DNA from: Salinicola aestuarinus
Lineage (GTDB): Bacteria; Pseudomonadota; Gammaproteobacteria; Pseudomonadales; Halomonadaceae
Direction: 5' to 3'
NCBI RefSeq assembly: GCF_003206645.1
Contig: NZ_PZJP01000008.1
Span: forward strand, 169,512-233,511
DNA: 64,000 bases
The first letter of the stretch is position 1. Each line of letters opens with the position of its first letter. The position numbers and the translations under genes were made by a program. Below the pieces are notes generated by a model. That model had not been told where the DNA came from. It saw only the letters and a program-made list of their open reading frames with translations, and did no database searches. Positions 1-9,365 of the stretch are shown here, one piece after another.

Positions 1-131
1 GCGGCCATTTCATGTGTCTCCCGCGCCCCGCGAGTGGCGGGCTCCACCTTGGACGGCGCCAGCTCGTCCCACCCGACCTCGAGTTAGCGGCGCGACGCGC
101 GGCATCGACAGCGCCCGCGCTCACAGTTTGA

Positions 132-731
132 CTAGCGCGCTTGCTCCACGCCCTGGGCGATCTCGTTGGCGACCTCACGCCAGGCATCGCCCAGGGTTCG
201 CACCAGCGCCGGATAACCATCCGCGGTCAACGGCCGGGTGACGTTGAACTCACGCTGGGCGATCAGCCGACCCTCGTCAAATAGCTGCCATTCTCCTGCC
301 GCGACGGCCTCGCCGTCGTAGCGTCCCTGAAAACGCTCGACGCTGACACTGAGCTCTACGGCACCGGGGACGGACTGGCCCGCTGCCACGACCGTGGTGC
401 CCGCCAAACGGCTGGAGAGGGACTGTCCCAGTCGTCGAGTCAGTTGTTTTCCCAGTGGCTCAGCCCACAGGTTTTGATTGGCGGCGTTGAGCTCGATATC
501 GCTCAACTGCATGACGATACCCTCCTGGTTCAGGTAGCTCGCTACCTGAACCGGGCGAATGACCAGTGCGGCGTCGGATGCATCGACCGCCCCGGCAGAT
601 GATCCCGGCGCTTCCGGCAACGTATAGCGGCTCGATGGCGTTGATTGGCTGGCGCAACCCGCCAGGGCCAGCGTACCCAGCGTGAATAATACGGCGGCGC
701 CGGTTCGGCGCCAGACAGTCGATGTCATCAT
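132..731 (-). CDS. pqiC: PqiC-like outer-membrane lipoprotein
   Basis: 199 aa. The N-terminus has an Arg pair, a hydrophobic stretch and a lipobox LALAGC, so Cys26 is the predicted lipidated residue after signal peptidase II cleavage. The mature protein fits the ABC-type transport auxiliary lipoprotein (PqiC/YmbA) family. In the family it sits on the inner face of the outer membrane and works with the PqiB MCE tunnel in lipid exchange between the membranes. It is the last gene of pqiABC: its ATG overlaps the pqiB stop by 4 nt (ATGA), a sign of translational coupling. Two consecutive ATGs make the start ambiguous by one codon. The family assignment rests mainly on lipobox, length and operon position. 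Confidence 0.88.
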   Translation of the reverse strand: MMTSTVWRRTGAAVLFTLGTLALAGCASQSTPSSRYTLPEAPGSSAGAVDASDAALVIRPVQVASYLNQEGIVMQLSDIELNAANQNLWAEPLGKQLTRRLGQSLSSRLAGTTVVAAGQSVPGAVELSVSVERFQGRYDGEAVAAGEWQLFDEGRLIAQREFNVTRPLTADGYPALVRTLGDAWREVANEIAQGVEQAR

Positions 732-2425
732 TGCGCGGCCCTCGGCATGGGATCGGTCTGCACTTCGCGGTTGAAAATCAGGGCGTTGGGTTTTTCGCTC
801 AAGGTGCGTGCGACGGGTTGAAGATCGCGCATCAGTACCTCGAGTTGCTCGAGGGTGTCATTGAGCTGTCGGTAGCTGCTGGAGCCCGACGAGAAGCCGT
901 TGAGCGTGCGCTGAAGCTCTTCCAGCGTATCGTTGACGCTGCTTGGCAGAGACTGTGTGGCAGGATCCGAAACCAGCGAGTTGATCGACTCGGCGATGTC
1001 GCGCACCTGATCCAGGGTCTGCTGCGACGTCTGCAGCGTCTCGTTAAGGCCGTTGAGAATCGGTTCCACCTCGAGGCCATTGAGCTTGTCGAGCAGGCTC
1101 GAGACCTTCTGCTCGATCTGCGCGAAGCCGCCCGAGATGGTGGGGAAAACATTTTTGCCGTCGAACTGCACGGGCTCGTAGGGTGCCACGTCGTCGTTGA
1201 AACTGAGATCGACGAAGAGGGCGCCCGTCAGCAGGTTGCCTGCCTTGAGCGTCGCGCGAAGACCGTACTCATCGAACATCTGCTCGAACCGTTCATGCAC
1301 GTCATGGTCGTCGATCTCCTCGTTGACATCGGCATCGCTCTCGAGCCGTTGCGGCTCGATGCGAATCAACACGGGAATCGCGAACTCCGCCAGCGTGTCC
1401 GGTTGCGGTGCCGTGAAGTGCCACGGCACTGCCACGACCGTGCCGAGTCTCACGCCACGGTATTCGACCGGGGCACCTCGACTGAGACCACGAACGGTAT
1501 CGTCGACCAGCAGCACGTACTCGATGTACTGATCATACGTGCCTTCACGGGCCGCCTCTTCATTGTTGTAGAGGGTATAGGTCGCATTCTGTCTGGCCGG
1601 ATTGCCGGAGGAGATATCCTCGGGCACGCCAAACGTCACCCCGCCGCTGATCAGCGTTTCGAAGGAGTCGAGATTCACGTTGACCCCTTCGGAATTCAGT
1701 TGCAGATCGATACCTGACGAACTCCAGAACCGCGTGGTGTCCGAGACCAGCGTGTCATAGGGTGCCTGAATGAAGATGCGGTGACGCATCTCCTTGTCGT
1801 CGGGGTCGAATTCGGTGCTTTCGACGCGGCCGACGGTGTAGCCCTGATAGGTCACAGGGTCGCCGGCGCTGAGGGAGTTACCCACCTGGCTGACCAGATT
1901 GATGCGCAGACCCGGTGCGTCCGGCGGCGCGACCGGTGGCTGTTCGAGCACGTCGAAAGTATCCTGGAAGGACTCGGCGCTGCCGGGTGCCAGCTGGATG
2001 TAGGCACCGGACAGGACTGTGTTCAGCCCGCTGATGCCCTCACGGCCGATGCGCGGTTTGACCACCCAGAAACGCGTCTCCTCGTTGAGCATGCGTTCGG
2101 CGTCGCTGTCCATGCGCGCCGTGACCACGGTGTGAGAGAGATCGTCTGAAAGACGCACTGCCTCGACCCGACCGACATCGACATTGCGTGTCTTGATCTG
2201 TGTCTTGCCCGCTTCGATCCCCTCGGCGCTGTTCATGTTGAGGTGGATCAGTGGCCCACGGCTGGAGAAGTTGTCCCATACCATCCAGGCGCCGATCAGG
2301 GCGGCGAGCAGGGGCACGATCCAGATCGGCGACAGCCGGGATCGTGAGAGACGCTTGGCGCGCTGCATCGAGGTCGCAATTGGCGACTCCGGTGGGGCTT
2401 CATCCGGTGTCTTCGAGTCAGACAT
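728..2425 (-). CDS. pqiB: PqiB-like MCE-domain intermembrane transport protein
   Basis: 565 aa, close to E. coli PqiB (546). A short cytoplasmic tail is followed by one membrane segment near residues 33-50 (WIVPLLAALIGAWMVW). Three MCE repeats follow (roughly 55-150, 170-260 and 300-410), each with the family pattern of a hydrophobic strand followed by G-xx-VGRVE or G-xx-LGTVV. A long helical C-terminal part (about 440-560) matches the region that forms the periplasm-spanning tube in E. coli PqiB. Known role: lipid passage between inner and outer membranes. The start overlaps the end of pqiA by 8 nt and the stop overlaps pqiC by 4 nt, so the three genes form one translationally coupled operon. 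Confidence 0.95.
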   Translation of the reverse strand: MSDSKTPDEAPPESPIATSMQRAKRLSRSRLSPIWIVPLLAALIGAWMVWDNFSSRGPLIHLNMNSAEGIEAGKTQIKTRNVDVGRVEAVRLSDDLSHTVVTARMDSDAERMLNEETRFWVVKPRIGREGISGLNTVLSGAYIQLAPGSAESFQDTFDVLEQPPVAPPDAPGLRINLVSQVGNSLSAGDPVTYQGYTVGRVESTEFDPDDKEMRHRIFIQAPYDTLVSDTTRFWSSSGIDLQLNSEGVNVNLDSFETLISGGVTFGVPEDISSGNPARQNATYTLYNNEEAAREGTYDQYIEYVLLVDDTVRGLSRGAPVEYRGVRLGTVVAVPWHFTAPQPDTLAEFAIPVLIRIEPQRLESDADVNEEIDDHDVHERFEQMFDEYGLRATLKAGNLLTGALFVDLSFNDDVAPYEPVQFDGKNVFPTISGGFAQIEQKVSSLLDKLNGLEVEPILNGLNETLQTSQQTLDQVRDIAESINSLVSDPATQSLPSSVNDTLEELQRTLNGFSSGSSSYRQLNDTLEQLEVLMRDLQPVARTLSEKPNALIFNREVQTDPMPRAAQ

Positions 2426-3830
2426 CCTCGGCTTCCTTGACGGGGGAGTAGGGCGAGTGGCGCTTGAGCGCTACGGGCATCTTTGGCTGCATGTCGCGGC
2501 TGTCCCAGATCAGTCTGGCATCGAAGGTGTTGGCTGCAAGCATGGTGATAACCACCACGGCGGCAAAGGCGAGCGCGCCGGGGCCGGGTGTGATCGACAG
2601 CAGCGATCCGGCGTGGACCAGCGCGACCAGAATCGCGACCACGAAGACATCGATCATCGACCAGCGGCCGATGAACTCGGTGATCCGATAGAGTTTCAAT
2701 CGTTTGTGGCGCCGATCTGCGCCGTCGCGGCGCCTCACCGCGAAACAGAGCCAGGCCAGCGAGATCATCTTGCCGATGGGAACCACGACGCTGGCGATGA
2801 AGATGATCAAGGCGATCGGCCAGTCGCCGTGAGCGATGAAGATCATCACACCGCCGACGATGGTCGAGGCCGTCTCATTGCCTAGCGAGGCCGTATTCAT
2901 GATGGGGTAGACGTTCGCCGGGATATAGAAGATGACCGCGGCCACCAGTAGCGCCCAGGTCTTCTGCACGCTATGCGGGCCGCGAAAGCGAAGGGCTTCT
3001 CGACAGCGTAGACAGCGGCCACGTCCAAAATGGCTGAGCCGATTGACCAGACCACAGGTGGGGCACCCCGTCACCCCCTGTTCCGCTGCCGGGCGGCCGG
3101 TTTCGCATCCCGCCGGCGCCAGAGGCTCGCTTTCGAGCGAGAACCACATCCAGTCCGTATCCAGCGAGCGCGTCGTCCACAGCAGCAGCAGGGCAAAGGT
3201 GCAGAACGACCAGAACGAGAGGCCGAGCTCTACCGACGCCATGCCGGTGATCTTGATCAGGCTGACCAGCGCGCCAATTACGAAGACGTCGGCCATCATC
3301 CATGGGGTCAGGTGAGCGAGTGCCCGCGCAATCTGACGGCTGCGGGGTAGCGGCGCGCGGCGTAGCAGGCCGATCTGTAGCCAGATAACGGCACTTAGGA
3401 AGAAGATCGGCAGCACCACGATGGTAAGCAGGACCAGAATGCCCACGAACGGCTCCCGGAAACCGATCAGGCTGCTGGCGGTATCGGTCAGCTGTATCGC
3501 GTTGCTGATCCCCCGAGCCTCGAAGCGTATGAACGGGAAGCTCACCGATGCCGCCAGGGCGATGAGAGCGGTGATCGCCAGGGCGAGACTGCGCTCCGCC
3601 GGCCGATAGTGTCGATGACTCAGGGTGTGATCGCAGCGGGGGCACTTCGCGCATTCGTGAGCACGCAGCGGTGGCAGCGCAACGAGCAGGTCACACTCCT
3701 GACAGGCACGTAGGCGTCGGCGGGTTCGACGGAATTGGGCGTCGGTTCGAGCGGGCGTGCTGGCATGAGTGCGGTCGTCAGATGGGGGCAAGCGGGCTTC
3801 CTTGAAAAAGCGGGACCTCCAAAGCGCCAT
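2418..3830 (-). CDS. pqiA: PqiA-like inner-membrane protein
   Basis: 470 aa from the chosen ATG. The open frame extends 22 codons further upstream, but the ATG at 3830 has an AGGGG upstream and starts MALWRSRFF, so it is preferred. The protein is built from two PqiA repeats. Each begins with a Cys4 zinc-ribbon-like motif (C43xxC46...C63xxC66 in the first, CPTC...CLRC in the second), followed by four predicted membrane helices. Family knowledge: PqiA is the inner-membrane partner of the PqiB MCE tube in envelope lipid homeostasis; the operon was first noted as paraquat-inducible in E. coli. It is the first gene of the operon and is divergent from the exchanger gene at 4113. No SoxR/S site was recognised upstream. 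Confidence 0.93.
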   Translation of the reverse strand: MALWRSRFFKEARLPPSDDRTHASTPARTDAQFRRTRRRLRACQECDLLVALPPLRAHECAKCPRCDHTLSHRHYRPAERSLALAITALIALAASVSFPFIRFEARGISNAIQLTDTASSLIGFREPFVGILVLLTIVVLPIFFLSAVIWLQIGLLRRAPLPRSRQIARALAHLTPWMMADVFVIGALVSLIKITGMASVELGLSFWSFCTFALLLLWTTRSLDTDWMWFSLESEPLAPAGCETGRPAAEQGVTGCPTCGLVNRLSHFGRGRCLRCREALRFRGPHSVQKTWALLVAAVIFYIPANVYPIMNTASLGNETASTIVGGVMIFIAHGDWPIALIIFIASVVVPIGKMISLAWLCFAVRRRDGADRRHKRLKLYRITEFIGRWSMIDVFVVAILVALVHAGSLLSITPGPGALAFAAVVVITMLAANTFDARLIWDSRDMQPKMPVALKRHSPYSPVKEAEDV

Positions 3831-4112
3831 GGTAGCTGAGCCCCTGAACTCTTGCATGTTTCCAAGAGACCGTGGTGTCGAGAGAGTCCACTGCATCGAC
3901 CAGCGGGATACGCCGCCATCGCGTTGGTGGATGCAGGCGTGGCTACCACCATTGTCCAGCGTCGGCCGTCGGTCACCATGACGGCCGCAAGCGGGGTTGA
4001 AGCGGAAATTCCGCTACATTGGGGGCAACTCTGCGGTCGGTTCCCTCGACGAAGGCCCTCAAGGACCGTTTTTCGATTTCGGGCGCATCAGTCGCTCTTG
4101 GGAGAGCTCAGC

Positions 4113-5093
4113 TTGATCATGGCAATCGCGGCCATCGTGGTCGGACTTATCATTCTGGTATGGAGTGCGGATCGCTTCGTCGATGGGGCCACGGCCACCG
4201 CGAGTCGGCTCGGGCTCTCCCCGCTTCTTATCGGCATGCTGGTCATCGGCTTCGGAACCTCGGCGCCGGAGATGATGGTATCGGCGCTCGCGGCGAGCCA
4301 GGGTAATCCCGGCCTGGCCCTCGGCAATGCCTACGGTTCCAACATCATGAATATCGCGCTGATCGTGGGGCTCGTCGCACTCCTCAGTCCTCTTAGCGTG
4401 GACTCTCAGGTGGTCCGGCGCGAACTGCCGATACTGGCGGGGGTCACCCTGCTCTCGTTTTGGGTACTACAGGATGGCGAGGTATCGCGACTCGATGCCG
4501 GCGGACTGCTCCTGGCCCTCGCCATCGTGCTAGGGGTGAGTATCGTGTTGTCGCAGCGCCAGAGCCGTCATCAGAATGAGCCCCTCGTAACCGGGGTTGA
4601 GCAGCAGCCGGCAGCGCAGACGATGTCACTGAAACGAGGGATAGCCTGGACCCTGATCGGTCTGGTGATGCTGGTCGTCAGCTCCCGAGCGCTGGTCTGG
4701 GGCGCGGTCTGGATTGCGTCGTCGTTGGGGGTGAGCGATCTGGTGATCGGCCTGACCGTCGTTGCGATCGGCACCTCGCTGCCGGAGCTTGCCTCGTCGA
4801 TCGCCGCCGTGCGCAAGCAGGAGCACGGACTCGTGCTCGGCAACGTGGTGGGTTCCAACCTATTCAACACGCTGGCGGTCGTGGGACTGGCGGGCGTCAT
4901 TGACCCTATCGACGTCGACCCCGTGGTGCTGGTTCGCGACTGGCCGGTGATGGCGGCACTGTCGCTGGTGCTGCTGGTGTGCGGCATCGGCGTCAAGGGG
5001 GCGGGACGAATCAACCGAATCGAAGGTGCTGTGTTGCTATTGAGCTTTGTTGCCTACACCGCGTGGCTATTGATGACGATCGTCGATGCTTGA
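4113..5093 (+). CDS. CaCA-family Na+/Ca2+ exchanger (YrbG-like)
   Basis: 326 aa. Both inverted alpha-repeats of the cation/Ca2+ exchanger superfamily are readable: GFGTSAPEMMVSALAA with GSNIMNIALIVG in the first half, and AIGTSLPELASSIAA with VGSNLFNTLAVVG in the second. The acidic (E) and Asn residues of these motifs line the ion site in the family. About ten membrane helices are expected. The frame is open from 3852, but the region before 4113 is not membrane-like. A TTG at 4113 with GGAGAG six bases upstream gives the same N-terminal length as E. coli YrbG, so it is preferred over the ATG at 4119. The gene is divergent from pqiA and convergent with the MFS gene (19-bp gap). Ion specificity cannot be read from sequence. 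Confidence 0.92.
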   Translation: MIMAIAAIVVGLIILVWSADRFVDGATATASRLGLSPLLIGMLVIGFGTSAPEMMVSALAASQGNPGLALGNAYGSNIMNIALIVGLVALLSPLSVDSQVVRRELPILAGVTLLSFWVLQDGEVSRLDAGGLLLALAIVLGVSIVLSQRQSRHQNEPLVTGVEQQPAAQTMSLKRGIAWTLIGLVMLVVSSRALVWGAVWIASSLGVSDLVIGLTVVAIGTSLPELASSIAAVRKQEHGLVLGNVVGSNLFNTLAVVGLAGVIDPIDVDPVVLVRDWPVMAALSLVLLVCGIGVKGAGRINRIEGAVLLLSFVAYTAWLLMTIVDA

Positions 5094-5112
5094 CGAGCAG
5101 CGTTGTGGCCGC

Positions 5113-6399
5113 TCAGGCCGCTGACGTTCGCGTTTCACGCACGTTGGGGTCGCAGTGTAGCGCGGTGCGCAGCGCCAATTGGCCGACGACGGCAGCCACC
5201 AGCAGAACGCTCGCTGCCGCCATCGCGGGATCGCTGCCAATGCCGGCGACCGCGGTACAGAGTGCGCCGATGCCCATTTGCGAGAAGCCATAGAGGCCGG
5301 CGGCGGAACCGATAACGCGGGGATTGACACCCACCGCCAGCGTCAACGCAGTAGGGCCGGTCATCCCCACCCCAAAGGTGAACAGCAGCATTGCCGCCTC
5401 CAGCGTGATCGGCGTCGCGGCACCTGCCAGGACGATCACGACCATGGCACTGGACCCGATCAGGCTCAGCCAGCTCGCAGTCATCATCAGTCTCACCATG
5501 CCGAGGCGCTTGATGGTGCGATTGGTGATGAGATTGCCCAATGAAATGCTCAAGATCAGCAGCGATAGATAAAAGGCGACGTGGCTTGCGGGCTCGTCGA
5601 GCTGCTCGAAAATGAACGGCGCCGAGGCCACGAAAGCGAACATCGCCGTGGTGACACAGCCGCCGCCGATGGCGTAGCCGATAAACGCCGGCGATTTCAG
5701 CAGCGTGCGGTATTCGACGGCGAGCGCGCGCGTATCGACCGCGCCACTGGGCTGCGCGGTCTCCGGCATCCAGCGCCAGACGAAGAGTAGATTCCCCAAC
5801 CCCATCAGGCAGAGCGCAAGCAGAATGGAACGCCAGCCCACCCAGTCTGCCAGCAGTGTTCCTGCCAGCGGTGCCAACGCCGGGCCGATTGCGACGACCA
5901 GGTTGAGTACGGCGAGTTTCTGCACGGCGCTGTCAGGCGGCGCGGTGTCGCGAATCATCGCCCGACCCAGGGCAAGGCCCGCACAGCCGCCAAAGGCCTG
6001 GAAGAATCTCGCCACGACCAGCGTCTCGATGCTCGCGGCTTGCCACGCCACCAGGCCCGCTCCGCTATAGAGCGCCATACCCAACATTAGCGCGGGCCGA
6101 CGCCCCAGCGCATCGGACAGTGGGCCATAGAACAGCTGCCCGACAGCCAGCCCCAGAATGTAGAGACTGATCGTCAGCTGCATCAGGCCGCTATCGGCGC
6201 TTAGCGCCTCACTAGCGATCGGGAGCGCTGGAACGAAGATGTGCATCGCCAGGGTCCCGGCCAGGGTGATCAGTACCAGCATCCATAGCGGCGGGGTGAG
6301 CGATTCGCCAGTAGCGCGATTCGCGTCGAGCGGTTGGGCAGGGTAGCGACGAGCGATCCTGATCTCCTTCAATCGATGGGCACTCAGACGGATGGACAA
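5113..6399 (-). CDS. Bcr/CflA-family MFS multidrug efflux transporter
   Basis: 428 aa with a 12-helix major-facilitator profile. After a 35-residue hydrophilic tail, helix 1 contains the Bcr/CflA-type segment AMHIFVPALPIASEAL. The loop between helices 2 and 3 carries MFS motif A (GPLSDALGRRPALMLG). The family expels drugs such as bicyclomycin, chloramphenicol or sulfonamides by proton antiport, but substrate cannot be assigned from sequence. The long N-terminal tail may be overcalled; no internal start has a clearly better ribosome site. It stands alone on the minus strand, upstream of the 545-bp gap before cioA. Confidence 0.88.
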   Translation of the reverse strand: MSIRLSAHRLKEIRIARRYPAQPLDANRATGESLTPPLWMLVLITLAGTLAMHIFVPALPIASEALSADSGLMQLTISLYILGLAVGQLFYGPLSDALGRRPALMLGMALYSGAGLVAWQAASIETLVVARFFQAFGGCAGLALGRAMIRDTAPPDSAVQKLAVLNLVVAIGPALAPLAGTLLADWVGWRSILLALCLMGLGNLLFVWRWMPETAQPSGAVDTRALAVEYRTLLKSPAFIGYAIGGGCVTTAMFAFVASAPFIFEQLDEPASHVAFYLSLLILSISLGNLITNRTIKRLGMVRLMMTASWLSLIGSSAMVVIVLAGAATPITLEAAMLLFTFGVGMTGPTALTLAVGVNPRVIGSAAGLYGFSQMGIGALCTAVAGIGSDPAMAAASVLLVAAVVGQLALRTALHCDPNVRETRTSAA

Positions 6400-6944
6400 G
6401 GGAGTCCAGCCCTCAAACTCACAATCGCAAGATAGGAGCGGTAAACGATAGCGGGCTAGTCATTGCTACCTTACCCGTCTGACCCGCGAGAAGACAGCTG
6501 ATCAAAGCGACTTTATCAGGTGCGCGCTCGAGTCAATCGCTCGATCGTGGTGTGAAAAGAAACAAAAGCTTCGGAGGCCACCGGCGTTTTGTCGCAGGCA
6601 TTGTTAGCAACAATCTTCACTCTTCTTAAGTTTAATGATGGATAGCGCTGAAACGCCTGATTTAATTGGCGGAAAAATGGCTCATTATTCTTCGCGTCGA
6701 TTAACCATTGCACTTTTTGTGGTGTCTATCGAGCCCTGCGACATTTGGACACTAGAGTGCGCGACAGCGGCCTGCTTATGATGATTACCGTGAAGTGATT
6801 GCAACGATCGCTTCATGATACTAGCCAAAAATAGAGGGTCTTCGTGTCGTCGTGGCGTGAGCCTGTCGATACGAGATTTCATTGAGGCGCCGTCGAGCGG
6901 ACGCAGGAGAGCCGGGGCGGCAAGTCGCATTCGAGGAGCCAGCC
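6400..6944. other. AT-richer intergenic region between MFS gene and cioA
   Basis: About 545 bp without a convincing gene. Two short minus-strand frames (about 65 and 95 codons) lack a family signal and a good ribosome site, so they are not called. Part of the stretch (about 6500-6840) is visibly richer in A/T than its surroundings. It should hold the divergent promoters of the MFS and bd-oxidase genes. I did not find a confident ANR/FNR box (TTGAT-N4-ATCAA). Confidence 0.5.
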
Positions 6945-8360
6945 ATGGCGTTAGATCCGATCCTTCTTTCACGATTGCAGTTCGCTTTCGTGGTTACTTT
7001 TCACGCGATATTCCCGGTGTTCACGATAGGACTTGCCTCCTATATCGCGTTGCTCCAGGGGCTCTTTGTTGCGACCGGCAATGATGTCTGGGATCGTCTG
7101 GGATATTTCTGGACCAAGATCTTCGCCGTGGTATTCGGCATGGGGGTCGTCACGGGCATCGTCATGGCGTTCCAGTTCGGCACTAACTGGAGCAACTTCT
7201 CTCAGTTTGCCTCGAATTTCATTGGCCCGATGCTCAGTTATGAAGTCGTCACGGCTTTCTTCCTTGAGGCGGGTTTTCTCGGCGTACTGCTCTTTGGTCG
7301 CCACCGGGTTTCGCCTTCAGTGCACTTCTTCGCCGCTCTCATGGTAGCAGTGGGGACGTTCGTGTCCGCGTTCTGGATTCTGGTCACCAACAGCTGGATG
7401 CAGACACCGGCGGGTGTCGAGATCCGAGAAGGCGCGGTTCACGTCGTTTCCTGGATTGATGCCATGTTCACGGCTTCGTTCCCGTATCGCTTCATGCACA
7501 TGGCGATGGCAGCATTCCTCACTGGTGGCTTCGTAGTTTGTGGTGTCAGTGCCTGGTTTCTGCTGCGTGGCCGGGATGTCGAGGTTCACAAACGGGCGCT
7601 GTCGATGACCCTGTGGCTGCTGCTGATCCTGACGCCGCTACAGGCCTGGATCGGGGACGAACACGGGCTCAATACACTCGAGCATCAACCAGCGAAACTT
7701 GCCGCGATGGAGGGCAACTGGGAAACCGGTTCCCATGTGCCGCTGCTGCTGTTCGCGTTGCCGGATCGTGATCTGCAGGCCAATCGGATGGAGATCGGTA
7801 TCCCCAACGGTGCCAGTCTAGTGTTGCGTCACGATGCCGAGGGTGTCGTACCGGGGCTCGATCACGTGCCCGAAAATGAGCAGCCCCCGGTATGGATGGT
7901 GTTCTATAGCTTCCGTGTGATGGTCGCCCTCGGTGTTCTGATGATCGCGTTTTCCGTGATCGGGCTCTTTCTGCGCCGGGGGGGAAAGCTCTACACCTCG
8001 CGCTGGTTCCTGCATGGTCTTCAGGCGATGAGCCTGTCGCCCTTCCTCGCAGTCACGGCAGGCTGGTTCGTCACCGAAATTGGACGTTCACCCTGGCTCG
8101 TCTTTGGCATTCTGCGCTACAGCGACGCCGTCACACCGTCACTGACCGGCGGCATGGTGCTGGCGACGTTGATCGGCTACGTCACGGTCTACGCGGTGAT
8201 CTTCTACGCCGGGGTCTACTACCTGTTCAAGGTGATCCGTCAGGGGCTCGATCCGCTCGACGCTGACGAAGAGATGACCGACGTCGATCGCCCGGCTCGC
8301 CCGTTCTCCGCCACCCACGTGCCGTTCGACGGCAACTTCTCGTCTTCGTCCAGGAGCTGA
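6945..8360 (+). CDS. cioA: bd-type quinol oxidase subunit I (CioA-like)
   Basis: 471 aa. The start at 6945 is fixed by GAGGAG six bases upstream and by the conserved N-terminus (MALDPILLSRLQFAF). His20 in TFHAIFPVF corresponds to the heme b595 ligand His19 of E. coli CydA. RFMHMAMAAFLTGG supplies the conserved His, and the WMVFYSFRVMVALG segment the Met, of the heme b558 site. The quinol-binding Q-loop is short, with no CydA-type insertion, so the protein is closer to the cyanide-insensitive CioA class. Role: terminal oxidase that oxidises quinol and reduces O2 to water in the inner membrane without pumping protons. It is followed by cioB after 3 nt and then cydDC. Confidence 0.95.
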   Translation: MALDPILLSRLQFAFVVTFHAIFPVFTIGLASYIALLQGLFVATGNDVWDRLGYFWTKIFAVVFGMGVVTGIVMAFQFGTNWSNFSQFASNFIGPMLSYEVVTAFFLEAGFLGVLLFGRHRVSPSVHFFAALMVAVGTFVSAFWILVTNSWMQTPAGVEIREGAVHVVSWIDAMFTASFPYRFMHMAMAAFLTGGFVVCGVSAWFLLRGRDVEVHKRALSMTLWLLLILTPLQAWIGDEHGLNTLEHQPAKLAAMEGNWETGSHVPLLLFALPDRDLQANRMEIGIPNGASLVLRHDAEGVVPGLDHVPENEQPPVWMVFYSFRVMVALGVLMIAFSVIGLFLRRGGKLYTSRWFLHGLQAMSLSPFLAVTAGWFVTEIGRSPWLVFGILRYSDAVTPSLTGGMVLATLIGYVTVYAVIFYAGVYYLFKVIRQGLDPLDADEEMTDVDRPARPFSATHVPFDGNFSSSSRS

Positions 8361-8363
8361 GTC

Positions 8364-9365
8364 ATGGAAATGTTCGATCTTTCACTCATATGGGCCGTCA
8401 TCATCGCCGTGGGGGTGATCATGTACGTGCTCATGGACGGGTTCGACCTGGGGCTCGGCATTCTCTTTCCGTTTGCGCCGGACGAGGATGCTCGCGATGT
8501 GATGATGAATTCGATCGCCCCGGTCTGGGATGGCAATGAAACCTGGCTCGTGCTGGGTGGCGCGGGTTTGATCGCGGCCTTCCCGCTGGTCTACACCATC
8601 CTGCTACCGGCACTCTACCTCGGCGTCTTCCTCATGCTGGCGGGGCTGATCTTTCGCGGTGTGGCGTTCGAATTCCGCTTCAAGTCCCGGCTCACGCGGC
8701 GCTGGTGGAATCGGGCATTCGCCGGCGGATCCTTCGTCGCGGCGTTCGCGCAGGGCTGTGTGGTCGGTGCCTACATTCAGGGTTTCGAAACCGCGGACGG
8801 TGTCTACACCGGTGGGGCTTTCGACTGGCTGACACCGTTCTCCATTCTGACCGGTATCGGGCTCGTCGTGGGTTACATGCTGCTCGGCGCCACCTGGCTG
8901 GTACTCAAATCGGATGGTCACGTACGTGACTGGGCGCGGCGGCTGGTTCCGAAGTTGCTGGTGGCGGTGCTGGCGGTGTTCGTGATCGTGAGCCTCTGGA
9001 CGCCCTGGATTGATGCCGGTGTCTCGGCCCGCTGGTTCGACCACCTCAATGTCATCTGGCTGCTGCCGTTCGCCACGCTGCTCTGCGCGTTAGGCATCTT
9101 CCTGGCCAACCGCCACAAGCGAGAAGGGTCCGCCTTTCTGCTCACACTGGGTCTGTTCATCTTCACCTACCTTGGGCTTATCGTGAGCCGCTGGCCCTAC
9201 GTGGTGCCGCCGGATTACACCCTGTGGGACGCCGCCTCGGCACCGGAGTCGCAGCTCTTCCTGCTGATCGGAGTGCTCTTCGTACTGCCCATCGTGCTGG
9301 CCTACACCGCCTGGTCCTACTGGGTGTTCCGCGGCAAGGTGCGCGTCGGTGAGGGCTATCATTGA
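8364..9365 (+). CDS. cioB: bd-type quinol oxidase subunit II (CioB-like)
   Basis: 333 aa, usual length for CydB/CioB. The N-terminal helix runs into the family segment VLMDGFDLGLGILFPF, and WDGNETWLVLGG is the hallmark motif of subunit II. About eight to nine membrane helices are expected. It pairs with subunit I to form the bd oxidase core. It starts 3 nt after the cioA stop, and its stop TGA overlaps the TTG start of cydD, so the four genes look like one translationally coupled operon. Confidence 0.95.
   Translation: MEMFDLSLIWAVIIAVGVIMYVLMDGFDLGLGILFPFAPDEDARDVMMNSIAPVWDGNETWLVLGGAGLIAAFPLVYTILLPALYLGVFLMLAGLIFRGVAFEFRFKSRLTRRWWNRAFAGGSFVAAFAQGCVVGAYIQGFETADGVYTGGAFDWLTPFSILTGIGLVVGYMLLGATWLVLKSDGHVRDWARRLVPKLLVAVLAVFVIVSLWTPWIDAGVSARWFDHLNVIWLLPFATLLCALGIFLANRHKREGSAFLLTLGLFIFTYLGLIVSRWPYVVPPDYTLWDAASAPESQLFLLIGVLFVLPIVLAYTAWSYWVFRGKVRVGEGYH

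Noticed and set aside
1-131. Coding sequence at the left edge
   Set aside because: A 75-codon plus-strand frame overlaps pqiC antisense and has no features; the stretch is taken as the pqiC 3' flank.
728-1717. Long open frame on the plus strand opposite pqiB (331 codons)
   Set aside because: Antisense shadow of a well-supported MCE gene in high-GC DNA; no family signal.
6516-6972. Two overlapping minus-strand frames upstream of cioA
   Set aside because: They overlap each other and the cioA start, lack ribosome sites and resemble no family.
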